Source: Nitrosomonadales bacterium (GTDB lineage: Bacteria > Pseudomonadota > Gammaproteobacteria > Burkholderiales > SG8-41). From it: 7,656 nucleotides of DNA. Under the pieces are notes generated by a model. The model was not told where the DNA came from. It did no database searches and saw only the letters and a list, made by a program, of their open reading frames with translations. A program made the position numbers and the translations under genes. Numbering within the stretch: position 1 is the stretch's first letter; each line of letters opens with the position of its first letter. The stretch lies in NCBI GenBank assembly GCA_009885185.1, contig VFLF01000124.1, positions 1-7,656 on the forward strand, written 5' to 3'. Shown here piece by piece: positions 1-6,297 of the stretch.

Positions 1-165
1 CAGCAACGTGCTTTTGCCCGAGCCGGATGGCCCGATCAGCGCGGCAAACTCGCCCGCGCGCAAATTGAGGTTGATGCCGTGCAGCACTTCCTCTGCCGTG
101 GGCAGGCCTTCGTTGTAGGTTTTGCGAACGCCGTCGAGCGCGACCAGTGAGGCGGCTTCGCTCAT
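1..165 (-). CDS. ABC exporter ATP-binding subunit, N-terminal part (cut by window edge)
   Basis: Cytoplasmic ATPase that would power the neighbouring FtsX-type permease. The 55 visible residues start [17 protein letters not shown]. They carry the usual early strand and aromatic A-loop region, then the Walker A motif [11 protein letters not shown] at about residues 45-55, where the window ends. The LolD/MacB-type family is normally 220-250 residues, so most of the gene, including the signature motif, Walker B and H-loop, lies outside. The ATG at 163-165 is preceded by AGAGG about 7 bases upstream and lies 3 bp after the permease stop, so the two are co-transcribed. Known for the family: such ATPases drive mechanotransmission-type export or lipoprotein extraction. 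Which substrate applies here is not visible. Confidence 0.93.
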   Translation of the reverse strand, partial: MSEAASLVALDGVRKTYNEGLPTAEEVLHGINLNLRAGEFAALIGPSGSGKSTLL

Positions 166-168
166 CGA

Positions 169-1395
169 TCAGCCTCTGATCGCTTGCGCCGGGTCCAGCC
201 GCGCCGCGTTGCGCGCCGGCAGCACGGCGGAAATCAATCCCAGCACCGTCGCCACCACGAACACGATGCCGGTGAGTTTCGGATCAAACTCCAGCGTGAA
301 CAGCGCCTTGCCGCTTTCGGTGCGCAGTATGCGGCTGAAGATCGATATCAGCCCCATGCCCATCACCGTGCCGATCAGCGCGCCGGCGGCGCCCACCATC
401 GCGCCCTGCCACAAAAACACGCGCAGCATCTGCCCGCGGGTTGCGCCCACCGCGCGCAGGATGCCGATTTCTTTGCGCTTTTGCACCACGCTCACCACCA
501 GCACGCTGGCGATGCCCAGCGCCACCACCGCGGTGACAAACGTGCGGATCAGCAGCGTCATGATGTTCTGGTTGCCGATAGCGTTGAACACCTGCGCGTT
601 GGTTTGTATCCAGCTTTCGATTTGCTGTCCGGTGGCCGCGCGCAATTTCGCGGCGATCTGTTCGGCACGCATGATGTCGTCAATGGCCGCATCGATATTA
701 GTCACGCGCCCGGTAATGTTGAGCAGGCTTTGCGCAGGGCGCAGGTTGACGTACACATAGCGGCGGTTCAGCTCGCGCGTGCCCAGGTCGAGCAAGCCGC
801 GAATCTGAAACACCTCGCTCGTGCCCTCGCCCGACTGCAACCGAAATCGGTCGCCGAGCACCGCGCCCAGGTCTTTGGCGAGTTCAATGCCGATCAGCGC
901 GTCATTGGCTTCCAGCCGCAGCACGCCCTGCGTGAGCTTGTCTTCGAGCCTCACCACGCGCTGATAACGATCCAGGTCGGTGCCGAGCAAGACAATCGAG
1001 CGCGTGGCGTCGCCCTTGATCGCCAGCGCGGCGCCGCTCGCCACCGCCGCCACCGCGGTAACGCCGGGCGTTGATTCCATTTGCCGCGCAATCACCGGCC
1101 AGCCGTCGAGCGTGACAAGCCGCTGCGGCCGCGCCTGCACGCTGGCAAGTCGCGGCGCCTCGGCTTTGCTGGCAAGCAGTGGTGTCACGGTTTCTTCCGG
1201 CGGCTTGAGCACGATATGCGGCTGCGCACCGGTAACACGCTTGATGAGATCAGACTGCACGCCCACCAGCACCGCCGTGATGAAATAAATCACCGCGACA
1301 CCCACCGCCGCACCGCCGACAATCAGCGCGGTCTGCATGCGGCCTTCGCGCAGGAAGCGCAGGGCTACGGTAAGTTCGAAACCGAGGATGCCCAA
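169..1395 (-). CDS. ABC transporter permease, FtsX/MacB/LolE-like (DevC-type)
   Basis: Inner-membrane permease of 408 residues, typical for this class. Topology reads as one N-terminal membrane segment (about 23-46), a large periplasmic domain (about 47-280), then three C-terminal segments (about 281-304, 326-351, 374-392). That is the four-helix FtsX/MacB layout without the fused ATPase of MacB itself. After the second segment comes KRKEIGILRAVGAT (306-319), the conserved cytoplasmic coupling stretch of the FtsX domain; the protein ends with LPARNAARLDP (392-402), another hallmark. The first codon is TTG, not ATG. It is chosen because GGGAGAGGA sits 8 bases upstream and the next Met (residue 20) would remove the amphipathic lead-in. 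It lies 3 bp after the adaptor gene and 3 bp before the ATPase. Role: export of an unidentified substrate together with those two subunits. LolCE-like lipoprotein release is less likely because of the HlyD partner. Confidence 0.9.
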   Translation of the reverse strand: MGILGFELTVALRFLREGRMQTALIVGGAAVGVAVIYFITAVLVGVQSDLIKRVTGAQPHIVLKPPEETVTPLLASKAEAPRLASVQARPQRLVTLDGWPVIARQMESTPGVTAVAAVASGAALAIKGDATRSIVLLGTDLDRYQRVVRLEDKLTQGVLRLEANDALIGIELAKDLGAVLGDRFRLQSGEGTSEVFQIRGLLDLGTRELNRRYVYVNLRPAQSLLNITGRVTNIDAAIDDIMRAEQIAAKLRAATGQQIESWIQTNAQVFNAIGNQNIMTLLIRTFVTAVVALGIASVLVVSVVQKRKEIGILRAVGATRGQMLRVFLWQGAMVGAAGALIGTVMGMGLISIFSRILRTESGKALFTLEFDPKLTGIVFVVATVLGLISAVLPARNAARLDPAQAIRG

Positions 1396-1412
1396 GCGCT
1401 AGTTCCTCTCCC
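1396..1412 (-). promoter_or_regulatory. Strong ribosome binding site that decides a TTG start
   Basis: Read on the minus strand, GGGAGAGGA (1404-1412) lies inside the last codons of the HlyD-type gene, followed by 8 bases including its TAG stop, then TTG. This near-consensus Shine-Dalgarno sequence at ideal spacing is the reason for accepting the unusual TTG initiator of the permease. Confidence 0.7.
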
Positions 1413-2595
1413 GCAGCCGCACGCCCGCCTCCACCTCGCGCGTCAACACCAAACGCGCACCGGGCTCCACGCCGGAGACGATCTGCACTTTGCCCTGCAT
1501 CTGCACGCCAAGGCGCACCGGCATCTTCGCGGAAAGTCCGTCGCGATCGATCACCACGTACGGCGCATCGGATTGCAGTTGATGCACGATGTCGGCGGGC
1601 ACGATGATGATCTGCTTTAATAGCGGCCCGGTGATGTCCACCGATACCGTCATGTCGGATTTCAGAAACGCCGGCGGCCTGGGGATATCGAGGCGCAACT
1701 CCACCGTGCCGCGCGCAGCATCCACGCCGGGCGAGATGTAGGCGATCAGTGACTCGAAGCGTTCGCCCGGAAACGCATCCGCCGCCGCCAGTGCCTTGCT
1801 GCCGGTTTGCAGCAGCGGCAGGTTCTTTTCATCCACCTGCGCGATCAGCCGCGCCGCACCCTCGAGCGCCAGCACCAGCATGCGGCGCGAGGCCTGGGCG
1901 ATGTCGCCGGGCTCGACCAGCCGTTCAAGCACCACGCCGGCGGCGGGCGCGCGAATTTCGGTTTGCGCCAGGCGCGCCTGCGCCAGTTGCAGCGCGGCTT
2001 CGGCTTCGGCCAGTTGCTCGCGCGCCTGCTGCGCTTCCGCGCCCTGCGTGCCTTGTGCACTGACTTGCGATTTGGCCGACGCCAACTGGCTGCGCACCAC
2101 CTGCAACTGGCGTTCGGCTTCGTCCACGCGCGACTGGCTGATAAAGCCCTTGGCGAGCAGCTCCTGCGCGCGTTTGTATTCGCGCTCGGCCAGCGTGACA
2201 TTCGATTCGGCCTGCGATTGCGATTCGCGCGCGGTCGGCAGCGCCAGATTCGCCACCGACGCCACACGCGCGCGCGCGCGTTCACGCACCGCGCGCGCCT
2301 GCGACACCGCCGCGGCAAGTTCGGCTTGTTCCAGTTGCACCAGCAACTGCCCTTCGGCAACGCGCGCGCCTTCGCGCACCGCGACTTTTTGCACGCGTCC
2401 GGTAATCGTCGCACCGATATCCACGCGCGCCAGCGCCAGCACGCGCCCGCTCGCCACCACGCTGGTCTGCACGTCTTCGCGTTTGGCGATCATCACGTCG
2501 ACGGCGACCGGCTTGGGGCGCGTGACCGCATAGGCCACCGCACCTATCGCCAGCACCACCATGATCAACACCAGCCAACGCATTTTGCTTCGCAT
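1399..2595 (-). CDS. HlyD/RND-type periplasmic adaptor subunit (DevB-like)
   Basis: Membrane-fusion protein of 398 residues that bridges the inner-membrane ABC permease to an outer-membrane channel. Residues 6-25 form a single hydrophobic anchor after a short basic N-terminus. Residues about 48-90 are the first half of a biotinyl-lipoyl domain (ASGRV, ITGRV, VREGARVAEGQLLVQL). Residues about 90-212 are a long Ala/Gln/Glu/Arg-rich helical hairpin, a clear coiled coil with the turn near FISQSRVDEAE (151-161). The second lipoyl half is around 212-245 (TEIRAPAAGVV, VEPGDIA), and beta-barrel and membrane-proximal domains follow to the end. It is first in a tightly packed operon with the permease and ATPase, the order seen in devBCA. 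No outer-membrane factor is in the window. The ATG at 2593-2595 is preceded by an A-rich AGAAAAG; a start at Met5 lacks any ribosome site. Confidence 0.92.
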   Translation of the reverse strand: MRSKMRWLVLIMVVLAIGAVAYAVTRPKPVAVDVMIAKREDVQTSVVASGRVLALARVDIGATITGRVQKVAVREGARVAEGQLLVQLEQAELAAAVSQARAVRERARARVASVANLALPTARESQSQAESNVTLAEREYKRAQELLAKGFISQSRVDEAERQLQVVRSQLASAKSQVSAQGTQGAEAQQAREQLAEAEAALQLAQARLAQTEIRAPAAGVVLERLVEPGDIAQASRRMLVLALEGAARLIAQVDEKNLPLLQTGSKALAAADAFPGERFESLIAYISPGVDAARGTVELRLDIPRPPAFLKSDMTVSVDITGPLLKQIIIVPADIVHQLQSDAPYVVIDRDGLSAKMPVRLGVQMQGKVQIVSGVEPGARLVLTREVEAGVRLRERN

Positions 2596-2649
2596 GAATT
2601 ACTTTTCTTTTTTCAAAACAATAACCTACCTGTTTATCATCTTGCCGTC

Positions 2650-2663
2650 ATGACATAGATCAA
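2650..2663. promoter_or_regulatory. Candidate FNR/ANR-type binding site in the divergent promoter region
   Basis: The 14 bases ATGACATAGATCAA match the FNR/ANR consensus TTGAT-N4-ATCAA at 8 of 10 defined positions, with one half perfect. The site lies in the 122-bp gap between the divergent exporter operon and the MmgE/PrpD gene. Relative to a possible minus-strand -10 (TATTGT at 2618-2623) it is centred near -45; relative to the plus-strand TACAAT box it is near -34. Neither equals the ideal -41.5, so regulation by oxygen is a suggestion only. Confidence 0.3.
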
Positions 2664-2677
2664 GCGCTGTGCCGCGC

Positions 2678-2683
2678 TACAAT
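2678..2683 (+). promoter_or_regulatory. Candidate -10 box for the MmgE/PrpD gene
   Basis: TACAAT, within GCTACAAT, matches the sigma70 -10 consensus at 5 of 6 positions and lies 34 bases before the ATG. No -35 hexamer is found at 16-18 bp. The closest, ATGACA at 2650-2655, is 22 bp away and overlaps the FNR-like site, which would suit an activator-dependent promoter. Confidence 0.35.
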
Positions 2684-2717
2684 CCCTCGCTCTGTTCAAC
2701 CCACGTCAATCGCCATC

Positions 2718-4097
2718 ATGAAAAAACCCGCGCAAACCGTATCACCGCTCACCAAGACACTGAGCGACTATATCGCATCCGCCACGCGCAAAGCGCCGCC
2801 GCGCGCGGTTACCGAGCGCGCAAAAATCCATCTGGTCGATACCTTTGCGGCGATGATCTCCGGCTCGCGCCTGCTGCCGGGCAAGGTCGCCACGAATTAC
2901 GTGCGCACGCTCGGCGGCAAGCCGGTGGCTGGCGTGATCGGCTCGCGCATCGTTACCTCACTCGCCAACGCGGCAATGGCCAATGGCACTTTCGGCCATG
3001 CCGACGAAACCGACGACACGCATCCGCCGTCACTCACGCATCCGGGTACCAGCGTGGTGCCCGCCGCGCTTGCCATCGGCGAGCGTGACCGCCTGCCGGG
3101 CAAAACCGTGCTGCGCTCGATCATCTTGGGCTACGACATCTGCGCGCGCATGCTGCTGGCACTGCGGCCCATGCCGTTTTTGCGCTCCGGCCACCATGCC
3201 GGCGCGTTCGGGCAGTTGTTCGGTGCAGCGGCAGCGTCCGCGGCACTGCTGAAACTGACGCCGCTGCAAGTGCGCTACATGCTGTCGTATGCGGGCGAGC
3301 ACGCCGCCGGGTTGTACACGATGTTTCGCGATCCGGAACACATCGAGAAGGCCTACGCCATGGGCGGCATGCCCGCGCAGCATGGCCTGGAAGCCGCGCT
3401 GATGGCGGCGCACGGCTTCACCGGCGTGGAAGACGTGTTCTCCGGCGAACGCAATTACTTTTTTACCTTTGCGCCCGAAGGCCAATGCGATCCCAACGAA
3501 CTGATTAAGGGCCTCGGCAGCACCTATGAGCTGATGCGCGGCGGCATCAAGCGCTGGCCGGTGGGCGGGCCGATTCAAGGGCCGCTGCATGTGCTGCGCG
3601 ACCTGATGGCCGAGCATCGGTTCAAAGCAAACGACGTGGCTGAACTCACCGCCCGCATGCCCGACAAGGAACTGGAGATCGTCAACAACCGCGACATGCC
3701 GGATATCAGTGTGCAGCATTTGCTGGCGGTGATGCTTATTGACGGCGGCGTGACGTTCAAATCCGCGCACGATTTCAAGCGCATGAAAGACCCCAAAGTG
3801 CTCGCGCTGCGCCAGCGCATCAAGGCCGTGGGTAACGAAAAACTGACCGATGCCGAACGCCGCTGGCGCTGCGTGATGGAAATTCGCCTGAGCGATGGCC
3901 GCGTGCTGAATCACCAGACCATGGCCGCCAAAGGCAGCTACGAAAACCCGCTATCTTGCGCCGAGGAAGAAGAAAAAGCGCTGGATTTGATCGTGCCGAT
4001 ACTCGGCAAAAAACGCAGCGCGGCGCTGCTGGCGGCGCTGTGGGATTTTGAGAATCTGAAGGATGTGCGGGTGCTGCGGAAGTTGTATTCCGCGTAA
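2718..4097 (+). CDS. MmgE/PrpD family protein
   Basis: Cytoplasmic enzyme of 459 residues, the normal length for the family that includes 2-methylcitrate dehydratase, cis-aconitate decarboxylase and iminodisuccinate epimerase. The N-terminal helical domain begins at LSDYIASA (about 15-22). The family signature lies at 93-109: GHADETDDTH followed by HPG. Aligned from memory to cis-aconitate decarboxylase, T101 and H108 fall at or near catalytic Thr and His, and E97 stands where Asp is usual. GDR-like and GYD segments (about 121-140) and KRWPVGGPIQGPLH (278-291), which precedes the smaller lid domain, also fit. The substrate cannot be assigned; the free-standing context next to a Bug receptor suggests an organic-acid catabolic role rather than the propionate pathway, since no prpB or prpC is nearby. 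The ATG has no recognisable Shine-Dalgarno sequence. It is 104 bp upstream of the selenoprotein gene. Confidence 0.9.
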   Translation: MKKPAQTVSPLTKTLSDYIASATRKAPPRAVTERAKIHLVDTFAAMISGSRLLPGKVATNYVRTLGGKPVAGVIGSRIVTSLANAAMANGTFGHADETDDTHPPSLTHPGTSVVPAALAIGERDRLPGKTVLRSIILGYDICARMLLALRPMPFLRSGHHAGAFGQLFGAAAASAALLKLTPLQVRYMLSYAGEHAAGLYTMFRDPEHIEKAYAMGGMPAQHGLEAALMAAHGFTGVEDVFSGERNYFFTFAPEGQCDPNELIKGLGSTYELMRGGIKRWPVGGPIQGPLHVLRDLMAEHRFKANDVAELTARMPDKELEIVNNRDMPDISVQHLLAVMLIDGGVTFKSAHDFKRMKDPKVLALRQRIKAVGNEKLTDAERRWRCVMEIRLSDGRVLNHQTMAAKGSYENPLSCAEEEEKALDLIVPILGKKRSAALLAALWDFENLKDVRVLRKLYSA

Positions 4098-4141
4098 ATC
4101 CCGATGATCCCCGTCGCATTGCCTGCGCGTGCCACGCGCGC

Positions 4142-4170
4142 TTGTGAGCCGCGCACGGGCGGCGTAGCAT
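4142..4170 (+). promoter_or_regulatory. Candidate sigma70 promoter for the selenoprotein unit
   Basis: TTGTGA (4142-4147), a 17-bp spacer and TAGCAT (4165-4170) give four matches each to the -35 and -10 consensus. Transcription would begin near 4177, leaving a short leader that holds the ribosome site AGGGAGA at 4188-4194. It lies between the MmgE/PrpD stop and the GTG start. Read-through from the upstream gene remains possible, because no clear terminator separates them. Confidence 0.35.
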
Positions 4171-4187
4171 TGATTGGTACTTTTGAC

Positions 4188-4204
4188 AGGGAGAAATCAT
4201 CGTG
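4188..4204 (+). promoter_or_regulatory. Ribosome binding site that fixes the GTG start of the selenoprotein gene
   Basis: AGGGAGA (4188-4194) is a near-consensus Shine-Dalgarno sequence placed 7 bases before the GTG codon at 4202-4204. No ATG in this frame competes near the N-terminus. Confidence 0.7.
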
Positions 4205-4852
4205 AGTACCTTTGTTCTGGATATCGTTTCACCCCAATCCGTCTATCTGGATGAAATCGCCGGCAGCGGCACGCTTGCTCCGCGCCCGTCCACGCTCGAC
4301 GGCAAGACCATCGCGCTGCTGCCCAACTGGCGGCCCTCGGCGGTGGAGATTCTCACGGCAGTGGGCGAACTGCTGAAAGAAAAATTCAAGCTCAAGGCGG
4401 TGTTGCTGGAGCAGCCGATGCGCGAAGTGCCCATCAACAAGGGCAAAATCATCGACGGCATCCGCGATCAGCTCGACGGCCTCGCGCAGCGCGCGGACGC
4501 CGTCATCACCGCCACCGGCGACTGAGGCTCGTGCACGACGTGGTGTAGCCACGTCACACCTGCTCTCGAACAACGCGGCATTCCGTCGGTGATGATCGTC
4601 ACCGACACCTTTGTGCAATTCGGCCGGCGCATGGCCTCTGCCGTCGATTGCCCGTATGTGGTCATCGCCGATACGCCCAATCCGATTCGGCAACTGGAGC
4701 CAGAGGCGCTGCGCGTGCGCGCCACGGCGATGCTGCCCACCATCATTTACGGACTCACCACGCCTGCCGGCGAAATCGAGCGCGCCATGGCCGATGTCGC
4801 GCGCGGGCAGATACGGCCCAAGGGCATCGTGCGCTCCTCGGTACCGGTGTAA
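4202..4852 (+). CDS. UGSC family selenoprotein (in-frame TGA read as selenocysteine)
   Basis: Predicted cytoplasmic redox protein of 216 residues, no signal peptide. The GTG-started frame meets TGA at 4523-4525 and continues without another stop to TAA at 4850-4852. The TGA is followed by GGC TCG TGC, so residues 108-111 read Sec-Gly-Ser-Cys, the motif that names the UGSC family, known as selenoproteins with CGSC cysteine homologues. The context is family-like on both sides: DAVITATGD before the Sec, and TTWCS, then ALEQRGIPSV and IVTDTF after it. Sec108 and Cys111 form a UxxC redox pair; Cys115 is a possible extra thiol. The N-terminal half holds DGKTIALLPN (33-42), where a beta strand leads into helices. 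The Sec motif and following ERxGIP-like helix/strand also recall the Sec region of glycine reductase GrdB; this is a local resemblance only. Reaction unknown. A hairpin suitable as SECIS follows the TGA. If read as a stop, the gene would be wrongly split into a 107-residue product and a fragment. The partner gene begins 2 bp downstream. Confidence 0.9.
4523..4559 (+). promoter_or_regulatory. Bacterial SECIS element directing selenocysteine insertion
   Basis: Immediately after the in-frame TGA, GACGTGG (4537-4543) pairs perfectly with CCACGTC (4549-4555), leaving a five-base loop UGUAG (4544-4548). Three further pairs, GTG (4531-4533) with CAC (4557-4559), can form below an internal loop. Eighteen bases separate the TGA from the apical loop, and a G followed by U occupies loop positions 2-3. 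Both fit the known bacterial SECIS pattern recognised by SelB: a short stem, a loop with an early G, and a distance of roughly 16-37 bases. Because the element lies inside the coding region, it also encodes residues TTWCSHVT. Confidence 0.8.
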
Positions 4853-4854
4853 CC

Positions 4855-5874
4855 ATGACGCAAGCACAAGCCAAAATCGAAGGCGCGTCGGTCGCCGAGT
4901 TGGTCGAGAAAGCTTACGAACACGCCTACGATCAGGGCTGGACCGACGGACTGCCCGTCATTCCTGCCACGCCGGAAAGCGTGAAGGTCTTCGTCGCGGC
5001 ATCCGGCCGCAACGCTGATGAGATCATCGCCGTGCTGCCGCCGCGCAAAGGACAGGCCACGGTGGAATGCATCGCGGTCAACGCCATCATGGCGGGGTGC
5101 AGGCCGGAATATATGCCCGTGGTCATCGCGGCCGTAGACGCGATCGGCGACCGCAACTTTCCGCTGGAATTCATGCAGATCACCACCAACCCGATGACCG
5201 AGTTCTTTCTGGTCAACGGCCCGGTACGCGACAAGCTCGACATCAACTACGGCACCGGCTGCCTCGGCCCCGGCTGGCGCGCCAATGCCACCATCGGGCG
5301 TGCGGTGCGTCTGATCTGCAACAACATCGGCGGCGCCCTGCCCGGCGTGTTTTCCAAGGTGAGCTTCGGCTCGCCGCTGCGGTACTCGTATATCTGCGGC
5401 GAAAACGAGGAAGCGAATCCGTGGACGCCGTTTCATGTCGATCGCGGCTTCAAGCGCGAGCAAAGCACGATCACCGCGTTCAAGGCGTCGAACTTCTGCA
5501 ACATCTCCGGCGGTGAAGGCGTGGGGCCCGACGAAATCCTGCGTCACATCGCCACCAACATGCCGCCGATGTACGGCGGCGGCGACGGCGTGCTGTTGCT
5601 GCTTGGCGTGAACCACGCGCGCTCGCTGTTCGAATCCGGACTCACCAAGCGCGACATCCAGCAAAAGCTGTGGGAATATGCGCGGCTGCCGCGTTCGATG
5701 TTCGCGAAAACGTTTGCCGACACCGAAATCGAATCAGGGCGCGGCGATGCGGAAAATGTTTGGCGCGCGGCAATGCCGGAGGAGATTTATCTCGCGGTCG
5801 CGGGCGGACCCGGCCCGCAGGATGTCTACATCGGCGCCGGCATGCCGCAAACGCGGGTGATACAGGAATTTTGA
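4855..5874 (+). CDS. Conserved protein of unknown function, probable partner of the UGSC selenoprotein
   Basis: A 339-residue soluble protein with no signal peptide or membrane segment. I recognise the sequence type as an uncharacterised conserved family often found beside UGSC-type genes (from memory, not searched), but I know no assigned function. Visible conserved-looking blocks are QGWTDGLPVIPATPE (27-41), LPPRKGQATVECIAVNAIMAGCRPEYMPV (61-89, two Cys), NGPVRDKLDINYGTGCLGPG (121-140) with WRANATIGRAVRL (141-153), ENEEANPWTPFHVDRGF (183-199), and a Gly-rich end AGGPGPQDVYIGAGM (316-330). Many cysteines (72, 82, 136, 155, 181, 215) would suit redox or metal chemistry with the selenoprotein; this is inference. 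The ATG at 4855 begins 2 bp after the selenoprotein TAA with only a weak ribosome site, so translation is probably coupled to read-through of the UGA. A longer frame opening at 4648 is open only because it overlaps the selenoprotein gene. Confidence 0.85.
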   Translation: MTQAQAKIEGASVAELVEKAYEHAYDQGWTDGLPVIPATPESVKVFVAASGRNADEIIAVLPPRKGQATVECIAVNAIMAGCRPEYMPVVIAAVDAIGDRNFPLEFMQITTNPMTEFFLVNGPVRDKLDINYGTGCLGPGWRANATIGRAVRLICNNIGGALPGVFSKVSFGSPLRYSYICGENEEANPWTPFHVDRGFKREQSTITAFKASNFCNISGGEGVGPDEILRHIATNMPPMYGGGDGVLLLLGVNHARSLFESGLTKRDIQQKLWEYARLPRSMFAKTFADTEIESGRGDAENVWRAAMPEEIYLAVAGGPGPQDVYIGAGMPQTRVIQEF

Positions 5875-5911
5875 AGAAAAGAGCATCACGCACGGCAGGC
5901 GAGTCCAAAAT

Positions 5912-5939
5912 AAAAAAGGGAGGCATCGCCTCCCTTTTT
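5912..5939. terminator. Rho-independent terminator, probably bidirectional
   Basis: GGGAGGC (5918-5924) pairs with GCCTCCC (5928-5934) around a three-base loop ATC. It is flanked by AAAAAA on the left and TTTTT on the right, which add A-T pairs and give a U-tract in both directions. It lies 37 bases past the plus-strand gene and 16 bases past the end of the convergent small minus-strand gene, so it can end both transcripts. Confidence 0.9.
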
Positions 5940-5955
5940 GTTACCGCGCGCCGCG

Positions 5956-6258
5956 TTATTTCTTGGTGTCGGCTTTCTTGTCGTCTTTCTTCGCGTCTGC
6001 CTTCTTGTCGTCTTTCTTGCCCGATTTGTTTTCGATCTCGGTCGCCGTCATGCGATATTGAATCGTCACGCGGTCGCCCTTCTTGATGTCCTTGGCGCCC
6101 TTGGTGTCCTTGTCGCGGGCAATCTCCCACTTTTCCTTGTCTTTTTCCACCACGATTTTGGTATCGTTCACTTCGAGCACGGGACCGGTCACTTGATACG
6201 CATACGCGGCGCTGCCGAACATCATCGCTGCCACTACGACTATCGAACGCTTGAACAT
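5956..6258 (-). CDS. Small secreted protein with a Lys/Asp-rich repeat tail
   Basis: A 100-residue hypothetical protein. Residues 1-20, MFKRSIVVVAAMMFGSAAYA, form a signal peptide with a classic AYA cleavage site, so the mature protein of about 80 residues should be periplasmic. Residues 21-75 alternate beta-prone stretches (YQVTGPVLEVND, TKIVVEK, KWEIARD, KGDRVTIQYRMTATEIE), consistent with a small OB- or SH3-like beta barrel. The tail from about 76 on is almost only Lys, Asp and Ala, with the nine-residue unit KKDDKKADA/T repeated. No function can be named. The start is the ATG at 6256-6258, preceded by AGGGGA at good spacing; the frame is open upstream to 6357, but that extension would put 33 non-signal residues before the signal peptide. 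It converges on the selenoprotein unit. Confidence 0.8.
   Translation of the reverse strand: MFKRSIVVVAAMMFGSAAYAYQVTGPVLEVNDTKIVVEKDKEKWEIARDKDTKGAKDIKKGDRVTIQYRMTATEIENKSGKKDDKKADAKKDDKKADTKK
5968..6018. repeat. 27-bp-period tandem repeat encoding the Lys/Asp tail
   Basis: Two 24-base copies, 5968-5991 and 5995-6018, share the core TTCTTGTCGTCTTTCTT and differ at only a few positions, with a 27-bp period (nine codons). It lies within the 3' end of the small secreted protein gene, in frame, so copy-number change would lengthen or shorten the charged tail without breaking the gene. Confidence 0.75.
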
Positions 6259-6297
6259 GGTTTGTTCCCCTGGTGTTATGGTTAATCGAGCCACGCA

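Noticed and set aside
1749..2658. Long open frames opposite the HlyD-type gene and similar shadows opposite other genes
   Set aside because: They encode Arg/His/Ala-rich low-complexity sequence expected from the GC-rich antisense frames, with no domain features.
4125..4139. GC-rich hairpin after the MmgE/PrpD gene as a terminator
   Set aside because: The stem GCGCGT/ACGCGC with a GCC loop has no following T-tract, and such short GC hairpins are expected by chance here.
4523..4525. TGA as a genuine stop codon or as a nonsense mutation making a pseudogene
   Set aside because: The frame is intact for 108 further codons, the sequence after it is family-like, the motif reads UGSC, and a SECIS-type hairpin follows at the right distance.
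4648..4854. Upstream extension of the 339-residue gene to a start near 4648
   Set aside because: It overlaps the selenoprotein gene in another frame, gives an Arg/His-rich low-quality sequence, and the ATG at 4855 fits the family start.
5872..5874. Terminal TGA of the 339-residue gene as a second selenocysteine codon
   Set aside because: Only about a dozen codons follow before the next stop, there is no UxxC-type motif, and the nearest hairpin is a plain terminator with a U-tract.
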